Shown one piece after another: positions 8,556 to 17,106 of a DNA stretch of 64,000 nt. This DNA is from an uncultured Oscillospiraceae bacterium (GTDB lineage Bacteria > Bacillota > Clostridia > Oscillospirales > Ruminococcaceae): assembly GCA_934466475.1 (NCBI GenBank), contig CAKSLI010000007.1, forward strand, positions 1 through 64,000, in the 5' to 3' direction. The notes under the pieces are model-generated. The model was not told where the DNA came from, made no database searches, and worked only from the letters and a program-made list of their open reading frames with translations. Position numbers and translations under genes: made by a program. How positions within the stretch are numbered: the first letter of the stretch is position 1; every line of letters starts with the position of its first letter.

Positions 8556-9944
8556 ATGCCTAACATGAGTCTTAAGAAGAACGAAATGCCTGTTCAGGAT
8601 CCTAACGTCCGCAACAAGAACTTCAAGGAAGTTGCGCTCGGCTACACTGAGGAGCAGGCTGTCGATGAGGCTAACCGCTGCCTCCACTGCCCCAAGAAGC
8701 CCTGCCAGAGCGGCTGCCCGGTTTCCATTAACATTCCGGAATTTATCGCAAAGATCAAGGAGCGCGACTTTGAGGGCGCTTACCAGATAATCCACCAGTC
8801 CAGCTCCCTGCCTGCCGTATGCGGCCGTGTATGTCCGCAGGAAACACAGTGCGAAAGCAAGTGCGTTCGCGGCATCAAGGGCGAGCCGGTAGCTATCGGC
8901 CGTCTGGAGAGATTCGTTGCTGACTGGCACAATGCCCACGCAACAGATGCTCCCGCCGTTCCCGCTCCCAACGGACACAAGGTAGCAATTATCGGTGCAG
9001 GTCCTTCCGGTCTTACATGCGCCGGCGACCTCGCTAAGCTGGGTTATGATGTTACAGTATTTGAGGCGCTCCACCTTGCAGGCGGCGTTCTCGTTTACGG
9101 TATCCCTGAGTTCAGACTTCCGAAGTCCATTGTACAGCACGAGGTAGACAACCTCGTCGCTATGGGCGTTAAGGTAAACACCAACGTTGTAGTCGGACGC
9201 ACCATCGAGGTTGACGAGCTCTTCGAGCAGGGCTTCGAGGCTGTATTTATCGGTTCCGGAGCAGGTCTGCCGAGATTTATGAATATCCCCGGCGAGAACT
9301 TCAAGGGCGTATATTCCGCTAACGAGTTCCTCACCAGAGTTAACCTCATGAAGGCGTACAAGCCTGAGAGCGATACTCCTATCAAGAAGAACACCAACGT
9401 AGCAGTTGTCGGCGGCGGTAACGTTGCAATGGACGCTGCACGCTGCGCAAAGCGTCTCGGTGCCGAGAACGTATACATAGTATACCGCCGCGGTCTGGAA
9501 GAAATGCCTGCCCGTAAGGAAGAGGTCGAGCACGCAATGGAGGAGGGCATCATCTTCAAGACCCTCAACAACCCTGTCGAGATCCTCGGAAACGAGCACA
9601 AGTTCGTTACCGGTATGAAGTGCGTTGAGATGGAGCTCGGCGAGCCGGACGCTTCCGGACGCCGCAGACCTGTCGAGAAGCCGAACAGCGAGTTCGTTCT
9701 CGATGTTGACTGCGTAGTTATGTCCATCGGTACTTCCCCGAACCCGCTCATCAGAAACACCACCAAGGGACTGGATACCAACAAGCACGGCTGCTTCATC
9801 GCAGACGAGAACGGTCAGACCTCCCGTGAGGGCGTATTCGCAGGCGGCGACGCAGTTACCGGCGCAGCTACCGTTATCCTCGCAATGGGCGCAGGAAAGA
9901 CCGCTGCAAAGGCAATGGACGAGTACATAAAGAACAAGAAGTAA
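8556..9944 (+). CDS. nfnB: NfnAB large subunit (glutamate-synthase small-chain type)
   Basis: A 462-residue iron-sulfur flavoprotein, the NADPH- and ferredoxin-linked partner of NfnA. The N-terminal domain carries [4Fe-4S] ligands (CLHCPKKPCQSGCP at about 44-57 and VCGRVCPQETQCESKC at about 88-103). An FAD-binding GAGPSGLTCAG (about 147-157) and an NADP-binding GGGNVAMDAARCAKR follow. The gene starts 1 bp after nfnA ends, so the two are coupled. A standalone NADPH-glutamate synthase would need a large amidotransferase chain, and none is nearby, which favours NfnB. A clear terminator follows. Confidence 0.92.
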   Translation: MPNMSLKKNEMPVQDPNVRNKNFKEVALGYTEEQAVDEANRCLHCPKKPCQSGCPVSINIPEFIAKIKERDFEGAYQIIHQSSSLPAVCGRVCPQETQCESKCVRGIKGEPVAIGRLERFVADWHNAHATDAPAVPAPNGHKVAIIGAGPSGLTCAGDLAKLGYDVTVFEALHLAGGVLVYGIPEFRLPKSIVQHEVDNLVAMGVKVNTNVVVGRTIEVDELFEQGFEAVFIGSGAGLPRFMNIPGENFKGVYSANEFLTRVNLMKAYKPESDTPIKKNTNVAVVGGGNVAMDAARCAKRLGAENVYIVYRRGLEEMPARKEEVEHAMEEGIIFKTLNNPVEILGNEHKFVTGMKCVEMELGEPDASGRRRPVEKPNSEFVLDVDCVVMSIGTSPNPLIRNTTKGLDTNKHGCFIADENGQTSREGVFAGGDAVTGAATVILAMGAGKTAAKAMDEYIKNKK

Positions 9945-9959
9945 TTCTTCTGAATACAG

Positions 9960-9992
9960 ATATCGGGCAGCGAAAACTGCCCGATATTTTTA
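9960..9992 (+). terminator. Terminator of nfnAB
   Basis: Stem ATATCGGGCAG with complementary arm, then TTTTTA, 16 bp after the nfnB stop. Confidence 0.9.
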
Positions 9993-10034
9993 TGCAGATG
10001 ATCCCGGAGGCATTGTTGCTTCCGGGATTTTATC

Positions 10035-11243
10035 TTATGCGTTGATAAGTGACTTAATGTATTCCGTGAGGTCAGCCGCAGCTATGTCGTGGGTCTTTGC
10101 GGTGGGGTGCCAGTCGGCTGCGTAGCCGTTGGCGTTGCCGTCCTGTACCTTGAACTGGAATGTGGAGATGTTAGTGTCTCCGGTCTCCTCGGTGTACTTC
10201 TCAGCCGCCTTCTTTACGCCGACCATGAGGTCAGCTCCCATTACGCCGAGGGAGCAGATGATGTGCGCGCTGGGGTTGTTCTCGCGAACTACCTTGAGGA
10301 ACTCTGCGTATGCGTCAACGTACTCCAGCACCTTTTCCTTGTCGCCCTTGGTGTAGCTTGCGTCATTGGTTCCGAGGTTGATAACCACGAAATCCGGCTG
10401 GAACTTACTGAAATCCCAGTCAAGATCTGAAACGTTGAATGTGCCGTTGTAGTTTCCCCAGCTCTTGGCGAACTTGGTGTAAACCGGCGGCACCTGCTGA
10501 GCCGTTACCTTGTTGCCGTCGTTGGTGTAGCCGGAAATGATTCCGTTTCCGCTGTAAGAAACAAGGCTGTAATCAGCGTCCAGAGCCTGCGCGGTCTTGA
10601 ATGCATACGCCTTTGTTGCGTCCTCGGTGGAGCACTTGAAGTGGTGGTCGCGGTCCTCATCGTCAACACCGTAGCCGCAGGTTATGGAGTCGCCGATAAA
10701 CTCGATCTTGAGCTTCTTTTCAGCCGTGGGAGTAAGTCCGCCTACGGAAGTAACTGCAATGTTGCTGATACCCATAGTGGATTCCTGAGCCTCGGAGAGC
10801 TTCAGCAGCTTGACGGTAGTCTCGACCGGCTCGTCCGCCGTGAACACCGTGATCGTCTTTTCGGAAGCGTCCATGAGCTCGTCCATGGTCTGCTCACCGT
10901 TTATGTAGACCGCATATCTCGGCTGCTTCTCGGCGTTTGTGGTCATGTTGTCGCCTACCAGCGTGAACGCCGCGCTTGTCCCGGTAAACGTGAACTCCAC
11001 GCCGCTTGCGGAAAGCGCCAGCCAGCGGATACCCTCCGCCTCTCCGGTTCTGCCGATGAGCTTGACATTCTGCTCATCTGCGGGGAAGTTCTTTTCTGTA
11101 AGCTCCATGGTGTTGTCCTCCGATGTGTTGGTGGTTTCAGAAGTTCCGGTGCCCGAGGATACCGGCTCCTGAGTATTGGTGCAGCCAGTCAGTGCGATAA
11201 CGAACGCCGTGACCAGACTTAGTACTGACTTCGATAAATTCAT
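10035..11243 (-). CDS. Lipoprotein SGNH esterase, CE2-like (acetyl-xylan type)
   Basis: A 402-residue surface lipoprotein (lipobox ALTGC, Cys21). A Ser/Thr linker is followed by a beta-sandwich jelly-roll domain (about 55-170) and an SGNH hydrolase domain (about 178-400). The catalytic signs are GDSITCGYG (Ser186), the Gly/Asn block NLGTND (289-294), and DWHPT (Asp377, His379). This jelly roll plus SGNH order is that of carbohydrate esterase family 2, which removes acetyl groups from xylan or mannan. It sits after rplA but behind that operon's terminator side, in the same direction. It fits the hemicellulose-related genes at 18-22 kb. Confidence 0.85.
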   Translation of the reverse strand: MNLSKSVLSLVTAFVIALTGCTNTQEPVSSGTGTSETTNTSEDNTMELTEKNFPADEQNVKLIGRTGEAEGIRWLALSASGVEFTFTGTSAAFTLVGDNMTTNAEKQPRYAVYINGEQTMDELMDASEKTITVFTADEPVETTVKLLKLSEAQESTMGISNIAVTSVGGLTPTAEKKLKIEFIGDSITCGYGVDDEDRDHHFKCSTEDATKAYAFKTAQALDADYSLVSYSGNGIISGYTNDGNKVTAQQVPPVYTKFAKSWGNYNGTFNVSDLDWDFSKFQPDFVVINLGTNDASYTKGDKEKVLEYVDAYAEFLKVVRENNPSAHIICSLGVMGADLMVGVKKAAEKYTEETGDTNISTFQFKVQDGNANGYAADWHPTAKTHDIAAADLTEYIKSLINA

Positions 11244-11262
11244 GTTGATTTCTCCTGATAAA

Positions 11263-11307
11263 CGAAAGACCGTCCGGCGCGGCGCTGTGCCGATGGGACG
11301 GTCTTGA
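11263..11307 (-). terminator. Terminator after rplA
   Basis: Minus strand stem AAGACCGTCC with complementary arm and a 20-nt loop, then TTTCGTTT. It separates rplA from the esterase gene; the T-tract is interrupted, so read-through is possible. Confidence 0.7.
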
Positions 11308-11326
11308 TTGTTTGTTAAGCGGTCAA

Positions 11327-12019
11327 TTAAACACCGAACTTGATGGTGCTTACCTTAACGCCAGGGCCCATTGTGGAAGAAACTGTGCAGCTCTTGATAT
11401 ACTGACCCTTTGCAGCAGCCGGCTTAGCCTTAGCAACTGCGTCCATGAGCGCGTTGAAGTTCTGCTCGAGCTTCTCTGCGCCGAAGGAAGCCTTACCGAT
11501 CGGGCAGTGAATGATGTTTGCCTTGTCGAGACGATACTCGATCTTACCAGCCTTAGCGTCCTGAACAGCCTTAGCTACATCAGGGGTAACTGTACCAGCC
11601 TTGGGGTTAGGCATAAGACCTCTCGGACCGAGAACCTTACCGAGTCTACCAACAACACCCATCATGTCAGGTGTTGCGATAACAACCTCGAAGTCCATCC
11701 AGCCGCCGTTGATCTTAGCAACGGTGTCGTTGTCAGCGATGTAATCTGCGCCAGCGTCCTTAGCAGCCTGCTCCTTGTCAGCCTTGCAGAATACGAGTGT
11801 TCTTACCTTCTTACCAGTACCGTTCGGGAGAACTACGGCGCCTCTAACCTGCTGGTCAGCGTGACGGGAGTCAACGCCCAGACGAACGTGAAGCTCAACA
11901 GTCTCATCGAACTTAGCCTTAGCGGTCTTGCATACTAAATCGAAAGCCTCACCGGACTCGTAAACCTTAGCGGACTCAACGAGCTTGGTGCTTTCTACAT
12001 ACTTCTTTCCGTGTTTCAT
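11327..12019 (-). CDS. rplA: 50S ribosomal protein L1
   Basis: A 230-residue 23S rRNA-binding protein of the L1 stalk. [16 protein letters not shown] opens the protein, and the L1 hallmarks [16 protein letters not shown] and [14 protein letters not shown] are present. I chose the ATG at 12019, preceded by AAGGAGG, over an in-frame start 14 codons upstream. In many bacteria L1 represses its own operon; the leader was not specific enough to show this. The usual downstream partners rplJ and rplL are absent here: a terminator and an esterase gene follow instead. Confidence 0.98.
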   Translation of the reverse strand: MKHGKKYVESTKLVESAKVYESGEAFDLVCKTAKAKFDETVELHVRLGVDSRHADQQVRGAVVLPNGTGKKVRTLVFCKADKEQAAKDAGADYIADNDTVAKINGGWMDFEVVIATPDMMGVVGRLGKVLGPRGLMPNPKAGTVTPDVAKAVQDAKAGKIEYRLDKANIIHCPIGKASFGAEKLEQNFNALMDAVAKAKPAAAKGQYIKSCTVSSTMGPGVKVSTIKFGV

Positions 12020-12097
12020 TAAAAAATCCTCCTTGTGGTCAAGCGGAATTGATCCTCCCACTGAACTGAATTGTTGATTAGTAGTGTGACGGGGTTA

Positions 12098-12523
12098 TCA
12101 GTCAACGACCTCAACGCCCATGGAACGTGCAGTACCAGCGATCATAGACATAGCTGTGTCGATGTTTGCCGCATTCAGGTCAGGCATCTTGGTCTCAGCG
12201 ATCTCCTTAACCTGAGCCTTGGTGATCTTTGCAACCTTGGTCTTGTTAGGAACGCCGGAACCGCTCTCGATCTTGCAAGCCTTCTTGATGAGTACGCTTG
12301 CGGGAGGGGTCTTTGTAATGAATGTGAAGCTCTTATCAGCGTAAACAGTGATAACAACCGGGATTATGAGACCAGCCTTATCCTTTGTACGCTCGTTGAA
12401 CTCCTTGGTGAATGCCATGATATTAACGCCGTGCTGACCCAGAGCAGGACCAACAGGGGGCGCAGGTGTAGCCTTACCGGCCGGGATCTGTAACTTAATA
12501 AATCCTGTTACCTTCTGTGCCAT
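12098..12523 (-). CDS. rplK: 50S ribosomal protein L11
   Basis: A 141-residue protein of the GTPase-associated centre. It opens with [19 protein letters not shown] and has [17 protein letters not shown], the classic L11 N-terminal signature, with the rRNA-binding half ending in [10 protein letters not shown]. Length is standard. It lies between nusG and rplA in the conserved order secE-nusG-rplK-rplA. Confidence 0.98.
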   Translation of the reverse strand: MAQKVTGFIKLQIPAGKATPAPPVGPALGQHGVNIMAFTKEFNERTKDKAGLIIPVVITVYADKSFTFITKTPPASVLIKKACKIESGSGVPNKTKVAKITKAQVKEIAETKMPDLNAANIDTAMSMIAGTARSMGVEVVD

Positions 12524-12572
12524 GATTTTATTCCTCCATAAAAAACTTGAAGTGTGTTCTGCGCTTTATGCG

Positions 12573-13097
12573 TCAGATCTTGACGATAGCCGAAAGCTCA
12601 AGTGTAGCGGGAGTGGATCTTCCGAACATGGAAACATCAACGTCTGCGGTCATACGCTCAACGTCAACGCTCTTGACCACGCCCTCAAAGCCCTCGAGAG
12701 GACCGGACTTGATGCTGACTCTGTCGCCGGGATCGAAGGAAACGCCGGTCTCCTTCGTTGTGATTCCGAGGTTCTTTACCTCGTCTTCGCTCAGTGGAGT
12801 AGGCTGGGATCCAGGACCAACGAAACCGGTAACGCCTCTTGTGTTGCGGCAGATGTACCATGACTCGTTAGTAACGATCATCTTCACGAACACATAGCCC
12901 GGGAACAGCTTCTCCTCTACCTGCACCTGCTCGCCGTTTTCCTTTGTCCTGGTCTGAGTTTCGACCGGGAGGAACACGTCCTCGATGAGGTCCTGAAGAT
13001 TTCTGTTCTCAACGACCTTCTTGATGTCGCTGGCGACCTTGTTCTCGTAGCCTGAATATGTGTGGAGAATGTACCACTTTGCCTCTGTGTCAGCCAT
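12573..13097 (-). CDS. nusG: Transcription termination/antitermination factor NusG
   Basis: This 174-residue factor binds RNA polymerase and links it to the ribosome or Rho. The NGN domain (AKWYILHTYSGYENKVA, FPGYVFVKM) fills residues 1-115 and the KOW domain (FDPGDRVSIKSGPLEGFEGVV) residues about 120-172. Length and order are normal. Position after secE is conserved in almost all bacteria. Confidence 0.98.
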   Translation of the reverse strand: MADTEAKWYILHTYSGYENKVASDIKKVVENRNLQDLIEDVFLPVETQTRTKENGEQVQVEEKLFPGYVFVKMIVTNESWYICRNTRGVTGFVGPGSQPTPLSEDEVKNLGITTKETGVSFDPGDRVSIKSGPLEGFEGVVKSVDVERMTADVDVSMFGRSTPATLELSAIVKI

Positions 13098-13116
13098 ATT
13101 TACCCCCTTGAACCTG

Positions 13117-13428
13117 TCAGCCCAGTATCAGTCTGTTGATGAACGCAAAGAGAGAATCAATGCCGAATACGAACAGACCAGCCGCAAGGCAGACTACGAT
13201 AACAACGATAGTGTTGTTCGTGGTGCTCTTGGGGGTGGGCCATACGACCTTCTTGAACTCAGACTTGGCGTCCTTGAAAAACTTGACGAACTTGTTGGGC
13301 TTCTTAGCGGACGAAGCCTTTTTGGACTTATCCTTATCCTTTGACTTTCTGGAGTCTGCGCTTTCTTTCACATCGGAAATATCGGGAGTTTCTTTGCCAA
13401 CGCTCTTCTTTTCGATATCGTTTGCCAT
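13117..13428 (-). CDS. secE: Preprotein translocase subunit SecE
   Basis: A 103-residue membrane subunit that clamps SecY. The first 45 residues are a Lys/Ser/Asp-rich cytoplasmic extension not found in the shortest SecE proteins. The conserved core follows: KFVKFFKDAKSEFKKVVWPT and one membrane helix (TIVVIVVCLAAGLFVFGID). It sits between rpmG and nusG, the usual place. Confidence 0.96.
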   Translation of the reverse strand: MANDIEKKSVGKETPDISDVKESADSRKSKDKDKSKKASSAKKPNKFVKFFKDAKSEFKKVVWPTPKSTTNNTIVVIVVCLAAGLFVFGIDSLFAFINRLILG

Positions 13429-13442
13429 GTTACTCCTCCTGA

Positions 13443-13592
13443 TTACTTGGTTTCCTTGTGAAGAGTATGCTTTTTGCAGAAGCGGCAGTACTTGTTCATC
13501 TCAAGTCTGTCAGGATCATTCTTCTTGTTCTTCATGGTGTTGTAGTTGCGCTGCTTGCATTCTGTACACGCCAGTGTAATTTTAACTCTCAC
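13443..13592 (-). CDS. rpmG: 50S ribosomal protein L33
   Basis: A 49-residue protein read on the minus strand from a GTG start (13590-13592) preceded by AGGAGGTGCCGAAA. It has two zinc-binding pairs (CTEC near residue 9 and CRFC near residue 36), so it is the zinc-type (C+) L33 form. Gene order rpmG-secE-nusG supports the call. The stop codon of a 7-codon upstream frame touches its ribosome site. Confidence 0.95.
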   Translation of the reverse strand: MRVKITLACTECKQRNYNTMKNKKNDPDRLEMNKYCRFCKKHTLHKETK

Positions 13593-13604
13593 TTTCGGCA
13601 CCTC

Positions 13605-13628
13605 CTATTTTCTTGCCTTTTCAGGCAT
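13605..13628 (-). other. Possible 7-codon leader frame before rpmG
   Basis: On the minus strand a GGGAGG site, spaced 5 nt, leads to ATG and a frame encoding MPEKARK then TAG. The stop overlaps the rpmG ribosome site, so ribosomes ending here could re-initiate on rpmG. Whether it is translated is not known; the strong ribosome site is the only evidence. Confidence 0.35.
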
Positions 13629-13732
13629 TATTGCCTCCCTCGGCCGCGGAATTGCGGTTTTAAACGTGGGAACATCCGTTTGTGCCGCTTAAAAACGGGC
13701 ACAAAAAAATAGACCCCATTCGAGGTAATAAT

Positions 13733-13761
13733 ATTATATCACAAATACATCAGCTTGTCAA
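13733..13761 (-). promoter_or_regulatory. Promoter of the rpmG-secE-nusG-rplK-rplA operon
   Basis: Minus strand TTGACA (13756-13761), 17-bp spacer, TATAAT (13733-13738). The leader of about 130 nt contains the hairpin TTTGTGCC/GGCACAAA near 13680-13705. Confidence 0.92.
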
Positions 13762-13787
13762 GCATTATTTTATATTTTTCCTCTCTG

Positions 13788-13816
13788 TTGACAAAAAAAC
13801 GCTTTTGTAGTACAAT
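13788..13816 (+). promoter_or_regulatory. Promoter of ispF
   Basis: TTGACA (13788-13793), 17-bp spacer, TACAAT (13811-13816), divergent from the ribosomal operon promoter 27 bp away. Confidence 0.9.
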
Positions 13817-13876
13817 ATTTTATATTATTGAGCCAATAATATTGAGCCGATAACAACACTTAAGAGGTACTTTTTT

Positions 13877-14368
13877 ATGATAAGGATAGGCACAGGCTAT
13901 GACGTCCACCGTCTTGTCCCGGAACGAAAGCTGATATTATGCGGCGTTGAGATCCCCTCGGAACTGGGGCTCCTCGGACATTCTGACGCGGACGTAGCCG
14001 TTCACGCGCTGATGGACGCGATACTGGGCGCGCTCGCGCTTGGAGATATCGGGAAGCTCTTTCCGGACAGCGACCCGCAGTACAAGGGCGCTGACAGCAT
14101 GAAGCTGCTGGCTCACGTTATATCGCTGATGACGGAGCGCGGCTTCGCCCTCGGGAATCTCGACATCACGATAATCGCGGAGCGCCCGAAGCTCGCAAAA
14201 CACATAACCGCCATGCGCGAAAGCCTTGCAGCGGCATTCGGCTGCGATATTTCGCAGGTCAGCGTAAAGGCTACCACCGAGGAAGGACTCGGACTTGCCG
14301 GCGCCGGGATAGGCGCGCAGGCGGCCGTCCTGCTGGTTTCCGCTGAACAATTCACGAAAGGCAGATAA
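13877..14368 (+). CDS. ispF: 2-C-methyl-D-erythritol 2,4-cyclodiphosphate synthase
   Basis: A 163-residue enzyme of the non-mevalonate isoprenoid (MEP) pathway, which closes the cyclodiphosphate ring with loss of CMP. The zinc-binding GTGYDVHRL (Asp8, His10) is near the N-terminus; [20 protein letters not shown] and [14 protein letters not shown] follow, and KATTEEGLG marks the C-terminal substrate site. Length is standard. ispD is not adjacent. The next gene starts at the very next base, so the two are coupled. Confidence 0.97.
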   Translation: MIRIGTGYDVHRLVPERKLILCGVEIPSELGLLGHSDADVAVHALMDAILGALALGDIGKLFPDSDPQYKGADSMKLLAHVISLMTERGFALGNLDITIIAERPKLAKHITAMRESLAAAFGCDISQVSVKATTEEGLGLAGAGIGAQAAVLLVSAEQFTKGR

Positions 14369-15346
14369 ATGACCGAGATAACCGTATCAAAAAATGACGC
14401 CGGGCAGCGCGCCGACCGCTTTCTGACCAAAGCATACCCGAACCTTTCGCTCCCGCTGATATGCAAGCTCATGCGGAAGAAGCGGATAAAGCTAAACGGT
14501 GCCCGCACCGATCCGAACACTAAGCTCTGCGAGGGCGACGTGTTCCGTTTCTATCTCAGCGACGAACTCCTGGACACAGGCGGCAGGACAAAGGCGGCGG
14601 ATTTCCGCAGCGTCCCGCCGGAGCTCAGCATTATATATGAAGACGAAAATATCCTGCTGTGCGACAAGCCCGTGGGAATGGTCGTCCACGAGGACAACGA
14701 CAACACCTCCGACACGCTTATAAACCGCATAAAATGCTACCTCTGGAAGAACGGGGAGTATGACCCGGAAAACGAGCAGAGCTTCGTCCCAGCGCTGTGC
14801 AACCGTATCGACCGCAACACCGGCGGTATCGTCATAGCCGCAAAGAATGCGGAATCCCTGCGAATCCTCAACCAGAAGATACGCGACCGCGAACTTGTGA
14901 AGCTGTACCTGTGCCTGGTTCAGGGGAGCCTGCCGAAAAAGCAGGACACCATGACCGCTTATCTTGAAAAGCTCCCGGACGAAAACCGCGTCGTCGTTTC
15001 CGACAGGAAAACTCCGTCAAACCGCACCATAGTGACGAAATACCGCGTTCTGGAGGAATCCGCCGGGCAGAGCCTCGTGGAAGTCGACCTGCTCACCGGG
15101 CGCACTCATCAGATACGCGCGCATTTTGCTCACACAGGTCACCCCCTCCTCGGGGACGGAAAATACGGGAACAATAAAATCAACAAGGAGGCCGGATTCG
15201 ACGGGCAGGCGCTGTATTCCTACAAGCTTGCCTTTGAGTTCACCACACCGGCAGGCTGCCTGGAATACCTGAACCACCGGAAATTCTCGGTGAAATCGCC
15301 GGAAAATATATGGTTCGTGAAGAAATTCCATGAGCATATCAAATAG
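14369..15346 (+). CDS. RluA-family RNA pseudouridine synthase
   Basis: A 325-residue protein that turns uridine into pseudouridine in rRNA or tRNA. An S4 RNA-binding domain (about 10-75: AGQRADRFL, ICKLMRKKRIKLNG) precedes the catalytic domain, with ALCNRIDRNTGGIVIAAK (catalytic Asp in RIDRNTGG) at about 146-163 and VDLLTGRTHQIRAHFAHTG near 240. It begins directly at the end of ispF. The exact uridine modified (RluC- or RluD-like sites) cannot be told. Confidence 0.93.
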   Translation: MTEITVSKNDAGQRADRFLTKAYPNLSLPLICKLMRKKRIKLNGARTDPNTKLCEGDVFRFYLSDELLDTGGRTKAADFRSVPPELSIIYEDENILLCDKPVGMVVHEDNDNTSDTLINRIKCYLWKNGEYDPENEQSFVPALCNRIDRNTGGIVIAAKNAESLRILNQKIRDRELVKLYLCLVQGSLPKKQDTMTAYLEKLPDENRVVVSDRKTPSNRTIVTKYRVLEESAGQSLVEVDLLTGRTHQIRAHFAHTGHPLLGDGKYGNNKINKEAGFDGQALYSYKLAFEFTTPAGCLEYLNHRKFSVKSPENIWFVKKFHEHIK

Positions 15347-15420
15347 TTTGGTTCGGCAAAATGCACAAAAAACTTCCGCGAATTTTTAAAAAATCCTGTC
15401 ATTAATTTTCCGCAAACATC

Positions 15421-15449
15421 TTGATAAAATCCCGGATTTTTTGTATAAT
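15421..15449 (+). promoter_or_regulatory. Promoter of gap
   Basis: TTGATA (15421-15426), 17-bp spacer, TATAAT (15444-15449), about 75 nt before the translated region's ribosome site. Confidence 0.88.
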
Positions 15450-15531
15450 GTATATGTAATGATATGCACTTGTGGTGTATCAGACATGCTTCGGTCACGG
15501 AGCAAATAAAATTCTCAGGAGGAATATTCCA

Positions 15532-16572
15532 ATGGCAGATGTTAAAGTTGCAATTAACGGCTTCGGCCGTATCGGACGCCTTGCGTTCAGACAGATGTTC
15601 GGTGCTAAGGGCTACGATGTAGTAGCTATCAACGACCTGACCAAGCCCTCTATGCTTGCTCAGCTCCTCAAGTACGATACCGCTCAGGGCGGCTACTGCG
15701 GCAAGATCGGTGAGAACCTTCACACCGTTTCCGCTGATGATGAGAAGGGTACCATCACTGTTGACGGCAAGACCCTGACCATCTACGCTGAGAAGGACGC
15801 TAAGGATCTTCCTTGGGGCAAGATCGGCGTTGACGTTGTTCTCGAGTGCACTGGTTTCTACTGCTCCAAGGAGAAGTCCCAGGCTCACATCGACGCAGGC
15901 GCTAAGAAGGTTGTTATCTCTGCTCCCGCAGGCAACGACCTCAAGACCATCGTTTACTCCGTAAACGAGAAGACCCTGACTGCTGACGATGCTATCATCT
16001 CTGCTGCATCCTGCACAACAAACTGCCTCGCTCCTATGGCTAAGGCTCTTAACGATTATGCTCCTATCCAGTCCGGTATCATGAGCACAATCCACGCTTA
16101 CACCGGCGACCAGATGATCCTCGATGGTCCTCACAGAAAGGGCGACCTGAGAAGAGCAAGAGCTGGCGCAGCTAACATCGTTCCGAACTCCACAGGTGCT
16201 GCTAAGGCTATCGGCCTTGTTATCCCTGAGCTGAACGGCAAGCTGATCGGTTCTGCACAGCGTGTTCCTGTTCCCACAGGTTCCACAACAATCCTCACCG
16301 CAGTTGTTAAGGGTGCTGACGTTACCAAGGAAGGCATCAACGCTGCTATGAAGGCTGCTGCTTCCGAGTCCTTCGGCTACAACGAGGATCAGATCGTTTC
16401 TTCCGATGTTATCGGCATGAGATTCGGTTCTCTCTTCGACGCTACACAGACAATGGTAGCTAAGATCGCTGACGACCTCTATGAGGTACAGGTAGTTTCT
16501 TGGTACGACAACGAGAACTCCTACACATCTCAGATGGTAAGAACAATCAAGTACTTCGCAGAGCTCAAGTAA
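15532..16572 (+). CDS. gap: Glyceraldehyde-3-phosphate dehydrogenase, type I
   Basis: A 346-residue NAD-dependent glycolytic enzyme. It opens with [20 protein letters not shown] (NAD-binding), has the catalytic [10 protein letters not shown] (Cys near residue 165), and [20 protein letters not shown] with the conserved [20 protein letters not shown] segment in two parts. I chose the ATG at 15532 behind CAGGAGG; the longer frame adds 20 residues with no family support. Codon use is strongly biased (GCT, GTT, AAG), as expected for an abundant protein. A strong promoter and a near-ideal terminator show it is monocistronic; pgk and tpi are not next to it. Confidence 0.98.
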   Translation: MADVKVAINGFGRIGRLAFRQMFGAKGYDVVAINDLTKPSMLAQLLKYDTAQGGYCGKIGENLHTVSADDEKGTITVDGKTLTIYAEKDAKDLPWGKIGVDVVLECTGFYCSKEKSQAHIDAGAKKVVISAPAGNDLKTIVYSVNEKTLTADDAIISAASCTTNCLAPMAKALNDYAPIQSGIMSTIHAYTGDQMILDGPHRKGDLRRARAGAANIVPNSTGAAKAIGLVIPELNGKLIGSAQRVPVPTGSTTILTAVVKGADVTKEGINAAMKAAASESFGYNEDQIVSSDVIGMRFGSLFDATQTMVAKIADDLYEVQVVSWYDNENSYTSQMVRTIKYFAELK

Positions 16573-16592
16573 TTGTAACTCACAAAGTACAG

Positions 16593-16622
16593 AATGCCCC
16601 CGGTTTTCGGGGGCATTTTTAT
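16593..16622 (+). terminator. Terminator of gap
   Basis: Perfect 10-bp stem AATGCCCCCG, loop GTTTT, complementary arm, then TTTT. Confidence 0.93.
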
Positions 16623-16626
16623 ATAG

Positions 16627-16785
16627 GGGAACCTCTAAAAACCGGTTTGAAAAGGGAAAATGGGTAGAGTGCGCCGAATGCGATGAAAGCCGACGAAGTA
16701 AGGCTGTATGCCTTACGAGGAGGTTTTCTGAAGCAGGCGGTGTGCTATACACATTTTCACTCAAACAAGGTTTTTAGAGGTGACC
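16627..16785. mobile_element. MITE copy 1, 159 bp
   Basis: A 159-bp element with terminal inverted repeats (left GGGAACCTCTAAAAACC, right complement GGTCACCTCTAAAAACC) and a perfect 4-bp direct duplication ATAG at 16623-16626 and 16786-16789. It differs from the copy at 30285-30443 only at bases 3 and 4. It has no transposase gene, so it must be moved in trans. An internal hairpin (GTAAGGC-tgtat-GCCTTAC) is near the middle. It lies between the gap terminator and the next gene. Confidence 0.9.
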
Positions 16786-16805
16786 ATAGGAAAGAAAGAT
16801 ATAAT

Positions 16806-17063
16806 ATGTGCAACAGCTGCAAACAGCTCCACTTCTATGACAGATTCCGCTCGGTTCTGCAATATTCCCATGAGATAAGCAAGATACGCGGTCTGGTGAG
16901 CCTCGGCGACATGACGGTCGTCTCCGCCACCACGCCTCTGGAACAGATGACCGGCGAGGTTCGCGGGTACTTCCGGCACGAGGTGCAGTGCGCCCTCTGC
17001 GGTCAGAGGTTCGCGGTCTGGATTGATACATCGGACGGCAGCGGCGGGCTGAAGGCTCTGTAA
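16806..17063 (+). CDS. Small Cys-pair protein, function unknown
   Basis: An 85-residue protein I do not recognise. Two Cys pairs, CNSC at residues 2-5 and CALC at about 64-67, could hold one zinc ion as a ribbon. The middle is a mixed alpha/beta segment with no membrane helix. The ATG at 16806 has a purine-rich AGGAAAGA upstream; a longer frame reaches back into the MITE and is not credible. The gene starts 20 bp after the MITE ends, so its natural promoter may have been displaced or supplied by the element. The AraC gene follows after 43 bp. Confidence 0.65.
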   Translation: MCNSCKQLHFYDRFRSVLQYSHEISKIRGLVSLGDMTVVSATTPLEQMTGEVRGYFRHEVQCALCGQRFAVWIDTSDGSGGLKAL

Positions 17064-17106
17064 AATTTCAACAAGATTCCCACGGAGGTTGAAAACTGGA
17101 GGTACT

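Noticed and set aside
13593..13732. A tRNA-Trp gene beside secE, as in some Firmicutes
   Set aside because: No cloverleaf can be drawn; the region holds a leader hairpin and the seven-codon frame only.
16683..17063. A 126-residue protein that starts in the MITE
   Set aside because: Its first 41 codons are MITE sequence; the ATG at 16806 with its own ribosome site is more likely.
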